Below, piece by piece: positions 54,693 through 64,000 of a stretch of DNA of 64,000 nt (its first letter is position 1; the number at the start of each line of letters is the position of its first letter). The stretch covers positions 96,078 through 160,077 of the forward strand of contig NZ_SIJH01000010.1 in assembly GCF_004762095.1 (NCBI RefSeq). The letters are read 5' to 3'. Position numbers and translations under genes: made by a program. Source of the stretch: Tabrizicola caldifontis. GTDB taxonomy: Bacteria; Pseudomonadota; Alphaproteobacteria; Rhodobacterales; Rhodobacteraceae. The notes under the pieces are model-generated. The model was not told the origin of the DNA. It was given only the letters and a program-made list of their open reading frames with translations, and did not search any database.

Positions 54693-55601
54693 TCAAGTGT
54701 GGCAGGCATCGGGTCCGGGTTGCCAGCCGCGCCCTCCCAGAAGCAGCCGCGACCAGCGCCGACCGGGGCGATTCAGTGGCAGGTCGCGCACGGCAAGCCG
54801 CCCCTCGATCAGCGCGCGGTAAAGCGCGATGGTGCCGGGGCGCAGATAGGGGGACCAGTGACAAATACGCCGGGGCGGGGCGGTCAGCGGGTGGCCGAGT
54901 GCGGCCAGCGCCTGCAGCGTCTGTGCCTGATCAATCCAAAGATCGTGCCAGTTTGGCAGCCGGCGCCCGAGGCCCTGACCGATCGAAGTGCGCAGGCCAA
55001 GGTGGATTCCCCATTCGAAGCAGGCGTCGAACAAGTCGTTCTCGCGGGTGGTGACATTGATCACCTCCACCGATCGGCCCGCAGGCGTGCCCATTGCAGC
55101 CAGCGCCCGACCGCGCGTTTCGGCCGGTGCCAGCAGGATCATCCGGGTGATATGATCTGTCGCGCTCTGCGACAGGGCGGCAAGTGCCACCCGCGCGCCC
55201 AAGGAATGGGCGATGACCTGGACCCCGCGCCCGGTCCGGGCATGGACCAGTCCTGCGATCTCGGCCAGTGCAGCGCCGGTCCGGCCGGCGCGCCAGTGCG
55301 CGCGCCAGGGATCGCATTTCGCGTTCCAGCCCAGCGCGATGCCAAGGCCGGCCGTTCCATTCAGCCCCAGGTGCCGTGGCCAGCTGACCGCGCGCCGGTC
55401 GTCCGGCCGCGGGTCGAGCGACAGGATCGAGCCATGCGGACAGTCGCGCGCAAAATCCGGGGCATAGCGCCAGCCGTGGATCATCACCACCACGGGCGCG
55501 GTCGGGGGGAGCAGGTCGAGCTTGCGCCCCAGCCGTTCACGGTCAAGCTTCAGGCCGTCGGGGCCCATGTCGGCGCGGATCGGACGGGAATCGTCGGTCA
55601 T
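54693..55601 (-). CDS. Alpha/beta-hydrolase fold protein
   Basis: A 302-residue cytosolic hydrolase. The start of the fold is VVVMIHGWRYAP (oxyanion HGW) and the nucleophile elbow is QVIAHSLGARVAL, a GxSxG variant with Ala-His-Ser in place of Gly-x-Ser. The Asp/His of the triad are probably in ENDLFDACFEW and RRICHWSPY. Similar proteins are annotated as esterase/lipase-like without known substrate. The start at MTDDSRPIRA lies 102 bases downstream of the metZ promoter on the other strand. Confidence 0.82.
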   Translation of the reverse strand: MTDDSRPIRADMGPDGLKLDRERLGRKLDLLPPTAPVVVMIHGWRYAPDFARDCPHGSILSLDPRPDDRRAVSWPRHLGLNGTAGLGIALGWNAKCDPWRAHWRAGRTGAALAEIAGLVHARTGRGVQVIAHSLGARVALAALSQSATDHITRMILLAPAETRGRALAAMGTPAGRSVEVINVTTRENDLFDACFEWGIHLGLRTSIGQGLGRRLPNWHDLWIDQAQTLQALAALGHPLTAPPRRICHWSPYLRPGTIALYRALIEGRLAVRDLPLNRPGRRWSRLLLGGRGWQPGPDACHT

Positions 55602-55703
55602 GGCCTGCCTCGTGCTGCTGGGTTGCACGCCTTCTGGCGTGCGGCAGCGACGGCGGGGTGACGCGGCGATGACCGGCGCATGACAGGGCCGGGGTGTGGC
55701 GCC

Positions 55704-55732
55704 TTGACCACGGTCGGGTCGGGGCGTATGAG
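55704..55732 (+). promoter_or_regulatory. metZ: Sigma70-like promoter of metZ
   Basis: TTGACC (55704-55709) and TATGAG (55727-55732) are separated by 17 bases. Transcription would start near 55739, exactly at the 5' edge of the SAM-II aptamer, which supports the call. Confidence 0.7.
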
Positions 55733-55736
55733 GCGG

Positions 55737-55790
55737 TTCGTGGTGCTTTGTGACCGGATTGCGGGCCACGTTAAACAAGCCGCTAAAGAG
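55737..55790 (+). promoter_or_regulatory. SAM-II riboswitch aptamer
   Basis: The conserved core CCACGTTAAACAAG then CCGCTAAA (55766-55787) and the 5' arm CGTGGTGCTTTG (from 55739) match the SAM-II (metA-type) consensus. CGTGG (55739-55743) pairs with CCACG (55766-55770) as P1, and the 3' GCTAAA segment forms the pseudoknot. SAM-II binds S-adenosylmethionine and turns off methionine-synthesis genes in alphaproteobacteria. Confidence 0.92.
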
Positions 55791-55804
55791 GTGAAGGGCT
55801 CGCA

Positions 55805-55835
55805 CCCCGGCACCTTTCAGGGTCCGGGGCTTTTT
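55805..55835 (+). terminator. Terminator hairpin between SAM-II aptamer and metZ
   Basis: CCCCGG (55805-55810) pairs with CCGGGG (55824-55829), followed by CTTTTT. It lies 15 bases after the aptamer and 35 before metZ, which fits control by premature termination when SAM is bound. Confidence 0.82.
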
Positions 55836-55869
55836 CATGGTCGCAAGGCCAGCAAGGAAAGATCGGGCG

Positions 55870-57051
55870 ATGACGAAGGACTGGAAGACCCGCACGCAGC
55901 TGGTGCATGAAGGCAGCCGCCGCAGCCAGTACGGCGAGATGGCCGAGGCGATCTTCCTGACGCAGGGCTTCGTCTATCCCTCCGCCGAGGCCGCCGAGGC
56001 GCGGTTCCTGAAGGCGGGCGAGGACGAGTTCATCTATGCCCGCTACGGCAACCCCACGACGCGGATGTTCGAGGAGCGCATCGCCGCACTGGAAGGAACC
56101 GAGGACGCCTTCGCCACCGCCAGCGGCATGGCGGCCGTCAGCGGCGCGTTGATGTCAGTGGTCCGGGCGGGCGATCAGGTCGTCTCGTCGCGCGCGCTGT
56201 TCGGGTCGTGCCTGTATGTGCTGGAAGAGGTGCTGGGCAAGTTCGGTGTGCATGTGACCTTTGTCGATGGCGCCGACCTGAACCAGTGGCGCGCGGCGGT
56301 TACGCCCGGCACGAAGGCGGTTTTCTTCGAATCGATGTCGAACCCCACGCTCGAACTGGTGGACATCCGCGCGGTGAGCGAGATCGCCCACGCGGCGGGG
56401 GCGATCGTGATCTGCGACAACGTCTTTGCCACCCCGATCTTTTCGCGGGCGGTCGAGCAGGGCGCGGATGTCGTGGTCTATTCCTCGACCAAGCATATCG
56501 ACGGTCAGGGCCGCGCGCTTGGCGGCGTGGTCTGCGGAAGCCGCGAATTCGTTCGCAAGACGCTGGAACCCTACATGAAGCATACGGGTGGGTCGATGAG
56601 CCCCTTCACCGCCTGGTTGCATCTGAACGGCTTGGCCACGCTCGACCTGCGCTGCCGCGCCATGGCGGATACCGCGTTGCAGGTGGCAAGGGCGCTGGAA
56701 GCACATCCGAAAGTGACCAGGGTGATCTATCCGGGCTTGCCGGGCCATCCGCAGCACACGCTGGCCATGGCGCAGATGGGGTCCGGGGGCACGCTTGTGA
56801 CCTTCGAGGTCAAGGGCGGCAAGGAAGCGGCGTTCCGCTTCCTGGATGCGCTGGAGATCGCGAAGATTTCGAACAATCTGGGCGATGCCAGGACCATCGC
56901 GACACACCCGGCCACCACCACCCACCAGCGCCTGCCGCAGAACCAGAAGGACGCGCTGGGGATCACCCCAGGCCTGATCCGGCTGTCGCTGGGGCTGGAG
57001 GATGCGGGTGACCTGATCGCCGACCTGACCGGGGCGCTTTCCGCCGCGTGA
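55870..57051 (+). CDS. metZ: O-succinylhomoserine sulfhydrylase
   Basis: A 393-residue PLP enzyme making homocysteine from O-succinylhomoserine and sulfide. Cys/Met-metabolism family marks: FIYARYGNPTTRMFEERIAALEG, ATASGMAAVSGAL, DNVFATPIF and the PLP lysine in VVYSSTKHIDGQGRALGG. The pattern VHEGSRRSQYGEMAEAIFLTQGFVY is typical of MetZ as opposed to MetB or MetY. The start at MTKDWKTRT follows AAGGAAAG. SAM-II control of this gene supports the methionine role. Confidence 0.95.
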   Translation: MTKDWKTRTQLVHEGSRRSQYGEMAEAIFLTQGFVYPSAEAAEARFLKAGEDEFIYARYGNPTTRMFEERIAALEGTEDAFATASGMAAVSGALMSVVRAGDQVVSSRALFGSCLYVLEEVLGKFGVHVTFVDGADLNQWRAAVTPGTKAVFFESMSNPTLELVDIRAVSEIAHAAGAIVICDNVFATPIFSRAVEQGADVVVYSSTKHIDGQGRALGGVVCGSREFVRKTLEPYMKHTGGSMSPFTAWLHLNGLATLDLRCRAMADTALQVARALEAHPKVTRVIYPGLPGHPQHTLAMAQMGSGGTLVTFEVKGGKEAAFRFLDALEIAKISNNLGDARTIATHPATTTHQRLPQNQKDALGITPGLIRLSLGLEDAGDLIADLTGALSAA

Positions 57052-57204
57052 CGGTCGCAAACCCCGCTTGTGCGGGCGGCTGAAATGCCTATCTGATGAA
57101 GGCCTGCCACGGACCAGGGTGATCCGGCGGCGGTCATCATCCGTAAGACTCTCCGGAAATTGACGGCAGGCTCTTGCCTTGCCCGAACCGAAAGGACCCT
57201 TCCC

Positions 57205-58290
<1,086 letters not shown>

Positions 58291-58324
58291 CGCAACCGGC
58301 GGGGCCGCGTAGCCATGGCCCACC

Positions 58325-59773
58325 ATGGTTGACTTCCGCCCCGTCGCCTATGTCATCGGCCGCATCCTGATCGTTCTGGCGATCCTGATGCTTGCGCCGG
58401 CGATCATCGACTGGCGAGCCGGGCTGGAGAACGGCACGGCTTTCCTTGTATCTGCGACGATCACCGGGGTCGTGGGCGGGGCGCTGACGCTTTCCACCGG
58501 CAATGCGCTGGGCCGTGCGCTGGACACGCGGCAGGCTTATCTGCTGACCGCAGGGATATGGTTCCTGGTACCATTCTTCGGCGCGTTGCCCTTCTGGATC
58601 GGTGCGCCGGGGTTAAGCCTTCTGAATGCCTATTTCGAGGCGGTGTCGGGCATCACGACAACCGGTGCCTCGGTGATTTCGGGTCTGGCGGATCTGCCCA
58701 CGGGCATGAACCTGTGGCGGGGAATGCTGAACTGGCTGGGAGGGCTGGGCATCGCCTTCATCGCCATGATCTTCCTGCCGCTGATGCGGATCGGGGGTAT
58801 GCAGTTCTTCCGCACCGAAGGCTTCGACACCTTCGGCAAGGCGCTGCCACGCGCAACCGACATCGCCCGGCAGCTTCTGCTGGTCTATTCCGGGCTGACG
58901 GTGATCATCATGCTAACCTACGCCGTTCTTGGCATGCCGGCGGTCGATGCGGTGATCCACGGCATGACCACTGTGGCGACCGGGGGATTTTCGTCCAAGG
59001 ATACCTCGTTCAGCGGCTACAGCCCGGCAATACAGTATGCTGCATCGGTATCGATGTTCGCAGCCAGCCTGCCTTACATCCGTTATGTTCAGCTGATGAA
59101 CGGAACCCCCGGCCCCCTATGGCGCGATGCCCAGGCACGGGCCTATTTCCGCTGGCTGATGAGCGCGGTGATCGGGCTGGCTGTGCTACGGGTCTGGCAA
59201 AGCAACACGGGTATCGAGACCGCCTTCCGCGAAAGTCTGTTCAATCTGAGCTCGATCATGTCCTCGACCGGCTACGGGGCAGGCAGCTTCCCCAGCTGGG
59301 GTGGCGCGATGCTGGTCGTCAGCTTTGTTCTGGGCGTGGTCGGCGCCTGTTCGGGATCTTCGGCGGCGGGCCTGTCGGTTTTCCGGGTTCAACTGTCGCT
59401 GGCCGTGCTGCGGCGCGAGATCCGGCGCATCGGCAGTCCATCAAGCGTGGACCCGATCCGCTATGACGGGCGGACGGTGGAAGAGGACGTCCTGAACGCG
59501 CTGATCCTGTTCGTGTCGAGCTTCATCCTGATCCTGGGCGTGATGAGCGTGGCGATGACGCTGCTGGGGGTCGATACCGTGTCGGCGCTCTTCGCTGTCT
59601 GGACGACACTGGGCAATGTGGGCTACGGCTTCGGGCCGATGGTCGAGCGCACGGGCACCTTCATTGACTTCCCGCCGGGGGCCATCGCGATCATGACGCT
59701 GTGCATGATCCTGGGTCGGCTGGGCCTGCTGGCGGTGTTGGTGCTGGTGCTGCCCAGCTTCTGGCGACGCTAG
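58325..59773 (+). CDS. trkH: TrkH-family potassium transport protein
   Basis: A 482-residue channel-like K+ uptake subunit. The four P-loop selectivity regions are seen as VSGITTTGASVISG, TVATGGFSSKDTS, SSTGYGAGSF and TLGNVGYGFGP. About ten helices are predicted. It needs a TrkA-type nucleotide-binding partner, which is not in the window. It follows folE2 by 34 bases. Confidence 0.93.
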   Translation: MVDFRPVAYVIGRILIVLAILMLAPAIIDWRAGLENGTAFLVSATITGVVGGALTLSTGNALGRALDTRQAYLLTAGIWFLVPFFGALPFWIGAPGLSLLNAYFEAVSGITTTGASVISGLADLPTGMNLWRGMLNWLGGLGIAFIAMIFLPLMRIGGMQFFRTEGFDTFGKALPRATDIARQLLLVYSGLTVIIMLTYAVLGMPAVDAVIHGMTTVATGGFSSKDTSFSGYSPAIQYAASVSMFAASLPYIRYVQLMNGTPGPLWRDAQARAYFRWLMSAVIGLAVLRVWQSNTGIETAFRESLFNLSSIMSSTGYGAGSFPSWGGAMLVVSFVLGVVGACSGSSAAGLSVFRVQLSLAVLRREIRRIGSPSSVDPIRYDGRTVEEDVLNALILFVSSFILILGVMSVAMTLLGVDTVSALFAVWTTLGNVGYGFGPMVERTGTFIDFPPGAIAIMTLCMILGRLGLLAVLVLVLPSFWRR

Positions 59774-59785
59774 GACCGCGGGTCT

Positions 59786-60568
59786 TCATCCCCTGTGCGC
59801 GCTGCGGTCCAGGAAGGCCTGGATACCCTGGGCGGTCGCCGCCAGAAGCGCGTTCTCGACCATGACATCGGTGGCCACGCGGTAGGCCTGATCCAGTGGC
59901 AGGCCGATCTGTGCGCGGAAACCGGCCTTTCCGATGCGGATGGCATCGGGATCCTTCGCGGCGATGCTTGCGGCAAGCGCCAGGGTTTCGGCCTGCAGCC
60001 GGTCGGGAGTGGCCAGGCGGTTGACCAGCCCAAGGTCATGCGCGCGGGGGGCGGCAAGGAACTCGCCCGTCGCCAGCAGCTCGAAGGCAATGGCAGGGGC
60101 AAGCCGACGGGTCAGGGCAACGGCGGGGGTGGAACAGAACAGACCGAGGTTGATGCCGTTCACGCCGAACCGTGCCGTTTCGGAGGCCACGATCAGGTCG
60201 CAGGAACAGGCCAGTTGGCAACCCGCCGCGGTGGCCACGCCCTGCACTTGCGCGATCACGGGCTGGGGCAGGGCGGCAATCTGCTGCATCAGCAGGGCGC
60301 AGCGGTCGAACAGCGCCGTCAGGGCCGAGCGCCCCTTGTCGTTCGCAGTCCGGCAGCCCTGCATTTCCTTCAGGTCATGACCGGCTGAAAACGCCTTGCC
60401 CTCGGCCGCCAGGATCACGACGCGGATGCTGTCGTCTGACCCGATCGCGCCAAAGGTTTCCGCAAGCTTCTCCAGCATTGCCGAAGACAGGGCATTCAGC
60501 GTCTGCGGCGAAGACAGGGTCACGGTGGCGATGCCGCCATCATCCGTCCGGGTCAGAAGTCCGGACAT
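59786..60568 (-). CDS. Enoyl-CoA hydratase/isomerase family protein
   Basis: A 260-residue crotonase-fold protein: VVILAAEGKAFSAGHDLKEMQGC is the oxyanion-hole region, VATAAGCQLACSCDLIVASETARFG the second signature. The two acidic catalytic residues of classical hydratases are not both evident (FGVNGINLGLFCS lacks the usual Glu), so another crotonase activity is possible. It starts one base after the bactofilin stop, suggesting co-transcription. Confidence 0.88.
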   Translation of the reverse strand: MSGLLTRTDDGGIATVTLSSPQTLNALSSAMLEKLAETFGAIGSDDSIRVVILAAEGKAFSAGHDLKEMQGCRTANDKGRSALTALFDRCALLMQQIAALPQPVIAQVQGVATAAGCQLACSCDLIVASETARFGVNGINLGLFCSTPAVALTRRLAPAIAFELLATGEFLAAPRAHDLGLVNRLATPDRLQAETLALAASIAAKDPDAIRIGKAGFRAQIGLPLDQAYRVATDVMVENALLAATAQGIQAFLDRSAHRG

Positions 60569-60569
60569 C

Positions 60570-60959
60570 TCAGCCCTTGGGTTTGAGGAACCGGCCTTCC
60601 ATCGAGGCGCCGCTTTCGATCACGATGCCCGCGGTCGTGACATCCGCCTTGACCTCGGCGGTCGAGCGGAGGGTGAAGCTGTCGCAGGTCACCTTGCCAT
60701 CGAACCGGCCCTTCACCTCGACCGTGTCGGCCTTGACCGAGCCGGTCACCCGACCCTCTTGCCCGATGATCAGTCCGTGGGCGGTGATGTTGCCGTCGAT
60801 CTCGCCCAGAACCTCGACCGACCCGGTGGTGCTGATCTCGCCGGTGATCTTCAGGTCGGCACCAAGGACCGAGCGGCTGACATTCGTCCCGGCGGTCGAG
60901 GGGCGCGACACCGAAGGCGCCACGGGGGCGGAGGTCGGATCGGAAGTCTTGGAAAACAT
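60570..60959 (-). CDS. Bactofilin (polymer-forming cytoskeletal protein)
   Basis: A 129-residue bactofilin. After a flexible Ser/Pro/Thr N terminus (about 30 residues), the beta-helix core repeats GEISTTGSVEVLGEIDGNITAHGLIIGQEGRVTGSVKADTVEVKGRFDGKV-type turns. Bactofilins form nucleotide-free filaments that localise envelope enzymes. I choose MFSKTSDPTS (60959), with AAGGA about nine bases upstream; ATGs at 60968 and 60986 are alternatives. Confidence 0.9.
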   Translation of the reverse strand: MFSKTSDPTSAPVAPSVSRPSTAGTNVSRSVLGADLKITGEISTTGSVEVLGEIDGNITAHGLIIGQEGRVTGSVKADTVEVKGRFDGKVTCDSFTLRSTAEVKADVTTAGIVIESGASMEGRFLKPKG

Positions 60960-61123
60960 CGGGGGCATCCTTGAAAGGGGTTGCACCGATAAGGCGGGAT
61001 CGGAGCCAAGGGGTCAAGGGGCCGAGTGACCCGCTGGCGGCTTTCCCCCGATTGTGATGTCGCAACGGGGGCTGACAAGGGGTCATGCGGGTGCTCAGAT
61101 GCGACGGGAATCAGGGGGGCACA

Positions 61124-62089
61124 ATGACGGATGACTTTTTCGCGCCGGTTTCGGGTTTCGATCTGCCGCGCTTTGCGGGGGTGCCTACCTTCATGCGCCT
61201 GCCGCATGTGCCCTTCGACCATCCGCGCTTTGCCGAGGTGCAGATCGGCCTGATCGGGGCGCCCTGGGACGGTGGAACGACGAACCGGCCCGGTCCGCGC
61301 CATGGGCCGCGGCAGTTGCGCGACCTGTCCACAATGATCCGGGCGGTGAACGGGGCAACCTGGGTGGCGCCGTTCAGGCTGGCGCGCTGCGCCGACCTTG
61401 GCGACGTTGCGCCGAACCCCGGCGACCTGATGGATTCGATGGCGCGTATGGAGGCCTTCTATGCGAAAGTGGTGGCTGCAGGCATCCGGCCGCTGACCGG
61501 TGGCGGTGATCATCTGTGCAGCCTGCCGATCCTGCGAGCCCTCGCCAGGCAGCGCCCCGTCGGGATGATACAGTTCGACAGCCATACCGATCTGAACGAC
61601 GTCTATTTCGGCACCTCGCGCTACAACCACGGCACGCCCTTCCGTCGCGCGGTGGAGGAGGGGCTGATCGACCCCCGGCGCTATTGCCTGATCGGCATCC
61701 GCGGCACGGCCTACGGGCGCGAGGACTGGGACTTCGCCCAGGCCAACGGGATCCGCATCATCCCGATCGCCGAGTTCCACGCGCGGGGGGCCGAAGACGT
61801 GATGGCCGAGGCACGCGAGATAGTCGGGCCAGGGCCGGTCTATGTGACCTACGACATCGACTTCGTGGATCCCACCTTCGCGCCTGGCACCGGGACGCCG
61901 GAGGTGGGCGGTCCGAACAGCTGGCAGGCCCTGCAGGTGGCACGGGGGCTGCGCGGGCTTGACGTCGTGGGGGCGGATCTGGTCGAGGTCTCGCCACCCT
62001 TCGACCCCTCTGGCGGGACGGCCTGGCTGGGGATCAGCCTGATGTTCGAGATGCTCTGCGTCATGGCCGAGCAGATCGCGGGGCAATAG
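61124..62089 (+). CDS. Agmatinase-like ureohydrolase
   Basis: A 321-residue binuclear manganese hydrolase of the arginase family. Metal ligands lie in LTGGGDHLCSLP, MIQFDSHTDLND and YVTYDIDFVDPTFAPGTGTPEVGG. The family splits guanidino compounds (agmatine, guanidinobutyrate, guanidinopropionate) to urea plus amine; the exact substrate cannot be read from motifs. The start at MTDDFFAPV follows GGGGGGCACA. It is followed after 50 bases by an amidohydrolase, perhaps in one operon. Confidence 0.88.
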   Translation: MTDDFFAPVSGFDLPRFAGVPTFMRLPHVPFDHPRFAEVQIGLIGAPWDGGTTNRPGPRHGPRQLRDLSTMIRAVNGATWVAPFRLARCADLGDVAPNPGDLMDSMARMEAFYAKVVAAGIRPLTGGGDHLCSLPILRALARQRPVGMIQFDSHTDLNDVYFGTSRYNHGTPFRRAVEEGLIDPRRYCLIGIRGTAYGREDWDFAQANGIRIIPIAEFHARGAEDVMAEAREIVGPGPVYVTYDIDFVDPTFAPGTGTPEVGGPNSWQALQVARGLRGLDVVGADLVEVSPPFDPSGGTAWLGISLMFEMLCVMAEQIAGQ

Positions 62090-62139
62090 TCGCGGCGCGC
62101 GCCCCATCCGGAAGAAAGCAAGCAGCAAGCGAGGAAGCC

Positions 62140-63816
62140 ATGTCTGGCCCCGAAATGATAATCACCAACGCAAAGGTCCTGACGATGGACGAGGACAACC
62201 CGCGGGCCGAGGCGGTGGCCCTGTCGGGCGGGCGGATCCTTGCAGTGGGAAGTCGCGAAGAGGTAGAGGCCCTGGCGGGACCGGGGACGCGCCTGTTGGA
62301 CGCGGGCGGACGGACGCTGTTGCCGGGCTTCGTGGAAAGCCACCTGCATCTGGTCCTTGGGGGGAACGAACTGTCCCAGCTGCAACTGGGCGGCGTGCAT
62401 GGGTTCGACGATCTGGCGCGTCTGTTCCGGGACTATGCGGCGAAGAACCCGGAACTGCCGCTGTTGATGGCACAGGGGGCGGCCTACGAGATCCTGGATC
62501 ATCCGGTGACGCGGCAGGATCTGGACCAGGTGATCGCCGACCGTCCCATTGCAATGATGGCGCCGGATCACCACACGGTATGGGCCAATACGGCGGCTCT
62601 CAAGGCGGCCGGCATCCTGCACGGGGCGGCGATGCCGCCCGGCCACGTGGTCGTCATGGGGTCGGACGGAACCGCGACCGGCGAACTGCTGGAGTTCGAG
62701 GCCTTTTCACCGGTTCTGGCGCTGACGGGCGATCTGCATCTGCAACTGGGCATTGCGACGGGCGGCGAGCCCGATCCCTGGCCTGACGCCGCCCAGCGGG
62801 CGAAGGACAAGCAGAAGGTGGCCGCAGGGCTTGCCCACTGCGCCATGCATGGGATCACCAGCATGGTGAACATGGATGGCAACCGCTACACCTGCGTCCT
62901 TCTGAAAGAGATGGAGCAAGAAGGGCGTCTGACGGCGCGGGTGAAGGTGCCCTTCCACTTCAAGCCACACATGGATCTGACCGAGCTGGACCGCGCGAGC
63001 GCCATGGCGGCAGAGTTCCAGGGCGAATGGGTGACAAGCGGCTTCGTCAAGATGTTCATGGACGGGGTGGTGGACAGCCGCACCGCCTTCATGCTGCATG
63101 ACTATCCCGGTACGACGGAACGCGGGGCGCCGCTTTTCGAGGCGGAACGGTTCAAGGACATCTGCACCGAGATCGACCGGCGGGGTCTGCAGATCGCGGT
63201 CCATGCCATCGGCGATGGCGCGGTGCGGCAGACGATCGACGGATACGAGGCCGCACGGCTGCGCAACGGTCCGCGCGACAGCCGGCACCGGATCGAGCAC
63301 ATCGAGCTGATCGACCGTGCCGACGTGCCCAGGCTGGGGGCGCTGGGAATCACCGCATCGGTCCAGCCGCCGCATCCGCCCGGCGCGATGGACTTCCCGA
63401 TGTCCACGATGGACCATGTCTTCCATCGCCACCGCTGGAAGGATGCCTACCTGACGCGGACACTGGCCGAGCACGGCGCGCATCTGGCCTTTGCTTCGGA
63501 CTGGCCGGTGACGGATGTCAGCGTGATGCGCGGGATCCAGGCGGCGCTGACACGCAAGCCCTACGAAGGCTGCCAGGACGAACGGGTGGGGCTGATGGAG
63601 GTGCTCAAGGCCTATACCGCCGGCGGGGCCTGGGCGGCGCATATGGAAGGTCTGACGGGAAAGCTGCGCAAGGGTCTGGCGGCCGATCTGGTGCTGATCG
63701 ACGGCGATATCGAGTCGATTCCGGCCGAACAGGTGGGCCGGACCGGAATCGCCCTGACCGTGGCCGGGGGCCGGGTGACGCACGACCCGTCCGGCATGGC
63801 GGAAGGTGCAGAGTAA
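62140..63816 (+). CDS. Amidohydrolase, YtcJ/AepA-like
   Basis: A 558-residue metal-dependent hydrolase. TLLPGFVESHLHLVLGG has the first HxH pair, DHHTVWANTAAL the aromatic substrate loop, VHAIGDGAVRQTIDGYE and RIEHIELIDRADVPR the later histidines, and LAFASDWPVTD the catalytic Asp. This YtcJ-type branch (long insert between the first and second histidine sets) has few known substrates, among them N-substituted formamides. The ATG follows GAGGAAGCC. Confidence 0.87.
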   Translation: MSGPEMIITNAKVLTMDEDNPRAEAVALSGGRILAVGSREEVEALAGPGTRLLDAGGRTLLPGFVESHLHLVLGGNELSQLQLGGVHGFDDLARLFRDYAAKNPELPLLMAQGAAYEILDHPVTRQDLDQVIADRPIAMMAPDHHTVWANTAALKAAGILHGAAMPPGHVVVMGSDGTATGELLEFEAFSPVLALTGDLHLQLGIATGGEPDPWPDAAQRAKDKQKVAAGLAHCAMHGITSMVNMDGNRYTCVLLKEMEQEGRLTARVKVPFHFKPHMDLTELDRASAMAAEFQGEWVTSGFVKMFMDGVVDSRTAFMLHDYPGTTERGAPLFEAERFKDICTEIDRRGLQIAVHAIGDGAVRQTIDGYEAARLRNGPRDSRHRIEHIELIDRADVPRLGALGITASVQPPHPPGAMDFPMSTMDHVFHRHRWKDAYLTRTLAEHGAHLAFASDWPVTDVSVMRGIQAALTRKPYEGCQDERVGLMEVLKAYTAGGAWAAHMEGLTGKLRKGLAADLVLIDGDIESIPAEQVGRTGIALTVAGGRVTHDPSGMAEGAE

Positions 63817-63832
63817 GATATTGATTTATAAG

Positions 63833-63869
63833 GGGAAGATGGTGGTTTGAAAAAAATCGTCATCTTCCC
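63833..63869. terminator. Terminator-like hairpin after the amidohydrolase gene
   Basis: GGGAAGATG (63833-63841) pairs perfectly with CATCTTCCC (63861-63869); CGTCATTTT follows. The loop contains an A-run (GAAAAAAA), which gives a T-run on the minus strand, so it could serve a convergent gene as well. It starts 16 bases after the stop. Confidence 0.65.
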
Positions 63870-63916
63870 GTCATTTTCCCTCTTGCGGCTGGTGTGTGGT
63901 CTCCGTAAATACCGGC

Positions 63917-64000
63917 TCACCGAAGCGGCAGCGTGACGGTGACGGGCGGAAGCGGCGGATGAAGCTGTGGAAGTCTGGAAAATCTGAAGACAAGGCGCGA
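63917..64000 (-). CDS. Possible 3' end of a convergent gene (partial)
   Basis: A minus-strand frame open from the window edge reads 27 residues ending in PPVTVTLPLR before TGA. Its place beyond a two-way hairpin fits a convergent gene. Too short to assign; other frames here are closed or less protein-like. Confidence 0.25.
   Translation of the reverse strand, partial: SRLVFRFSRLPQLHPPLPPVTVTLPLR

Overview
The window is GC-rich, densely coding DNA from an alphaproteobacterium of the Rhodobacteraceae/Paracoccaceae type (Rhodobacter, Tabrizicola or Gemmobacter-like). The evidence is a Rhodobacter-style hup/hyp uptake [NiFe]-hydrogenase locus with its HupUV/HupT/HupR hydrogen-sensing circuit, a SAM-II riboswitch ahead of metZ, TRAP transport, PTS-Ntr enzyme I, and many 4-base ATGA gene overlaps. 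I recognised no rRNA, tRNA, CRISPR array, transposase, integrase or phage gene. Nearly all long open frames opposite the genes listed are composition shadows.

Layout. 1-3149 (minus): a PhnDCE-type oxyanion ABC importer followed by a small-molecule methyltransferase. 3251-4963: a Kef-type cation/proton antiporter. 5325-25974: the hydrogenase locus, about 20 kb. Minus strand, right to left: hupD, F, G, H, a rubredoxin-HybE fusion (hupI+hupJ), hupK, hypA, hypB, then hupR, hypC, hypD, hypE; a small membrane-anchored coiled-coil gene sits in the opposite direction between hypB and hupR. Plus strand: hupT, U, V, hypF, hupS, L, E, C. The locus is therefore complete but split into two divergent halves meeting at 15264-15549, whereas from memory the R. 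capsulatus locus is collinear.

26074-27732: a ThDP enzyme. 27813-35721: a carbohydrate/polyol catabolic module, with an FGGY kinase and two FAD oxidoreductases (minus) opposite a DeoR regulator and a TRAP transporter (plus). 35775-39266: flavin reductase-like protein, GNAT, EcsC-family protein and malonyl-CoA synthetase-like ligase. 39414-40955: a possible peptide-modification pair, a Ser/Pro-rich exported small protein and an HPr-kinase-like/PqqD fusion, separated by a strong hairpin. 40962-47973: ptsP, lysC, purD, xseA. 48321-49507: three tandem paralogous secreted proteins of about 130 residues, next to an AlkB-like membrane hydroxylase. 50837-53496: ftsY, yciB and another membrane protein. 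53513-55601: a TPR protein that looks cut short by an in-frame TAA, and an alpha/beta hydrolase. 55704-57051: promoter, SAM-II riboswitch, terminator and metZ. 57205-63816: folE2, trkH, enoyl-CoA hydratase, bactofilin, an agmatinase-like ureohydrolase and an amidohydrolase.

How the genes fit together. HupSL oxidises H2 and HupC passes electrons to quinone; HupE probably supplies nickel; HypA-F and HupD/F/G/H/IJ/K mature the enzyme; HupUV senses H2, HupT signals to HupR, and HupR controls hupSL. The main unexplained items are the kinase/PqqD pair, the tandem secreted family, the interrupted TPR gene, and two families of short intergenic hairpin repeats. All functional statements come from reading motifs; no database search was run.
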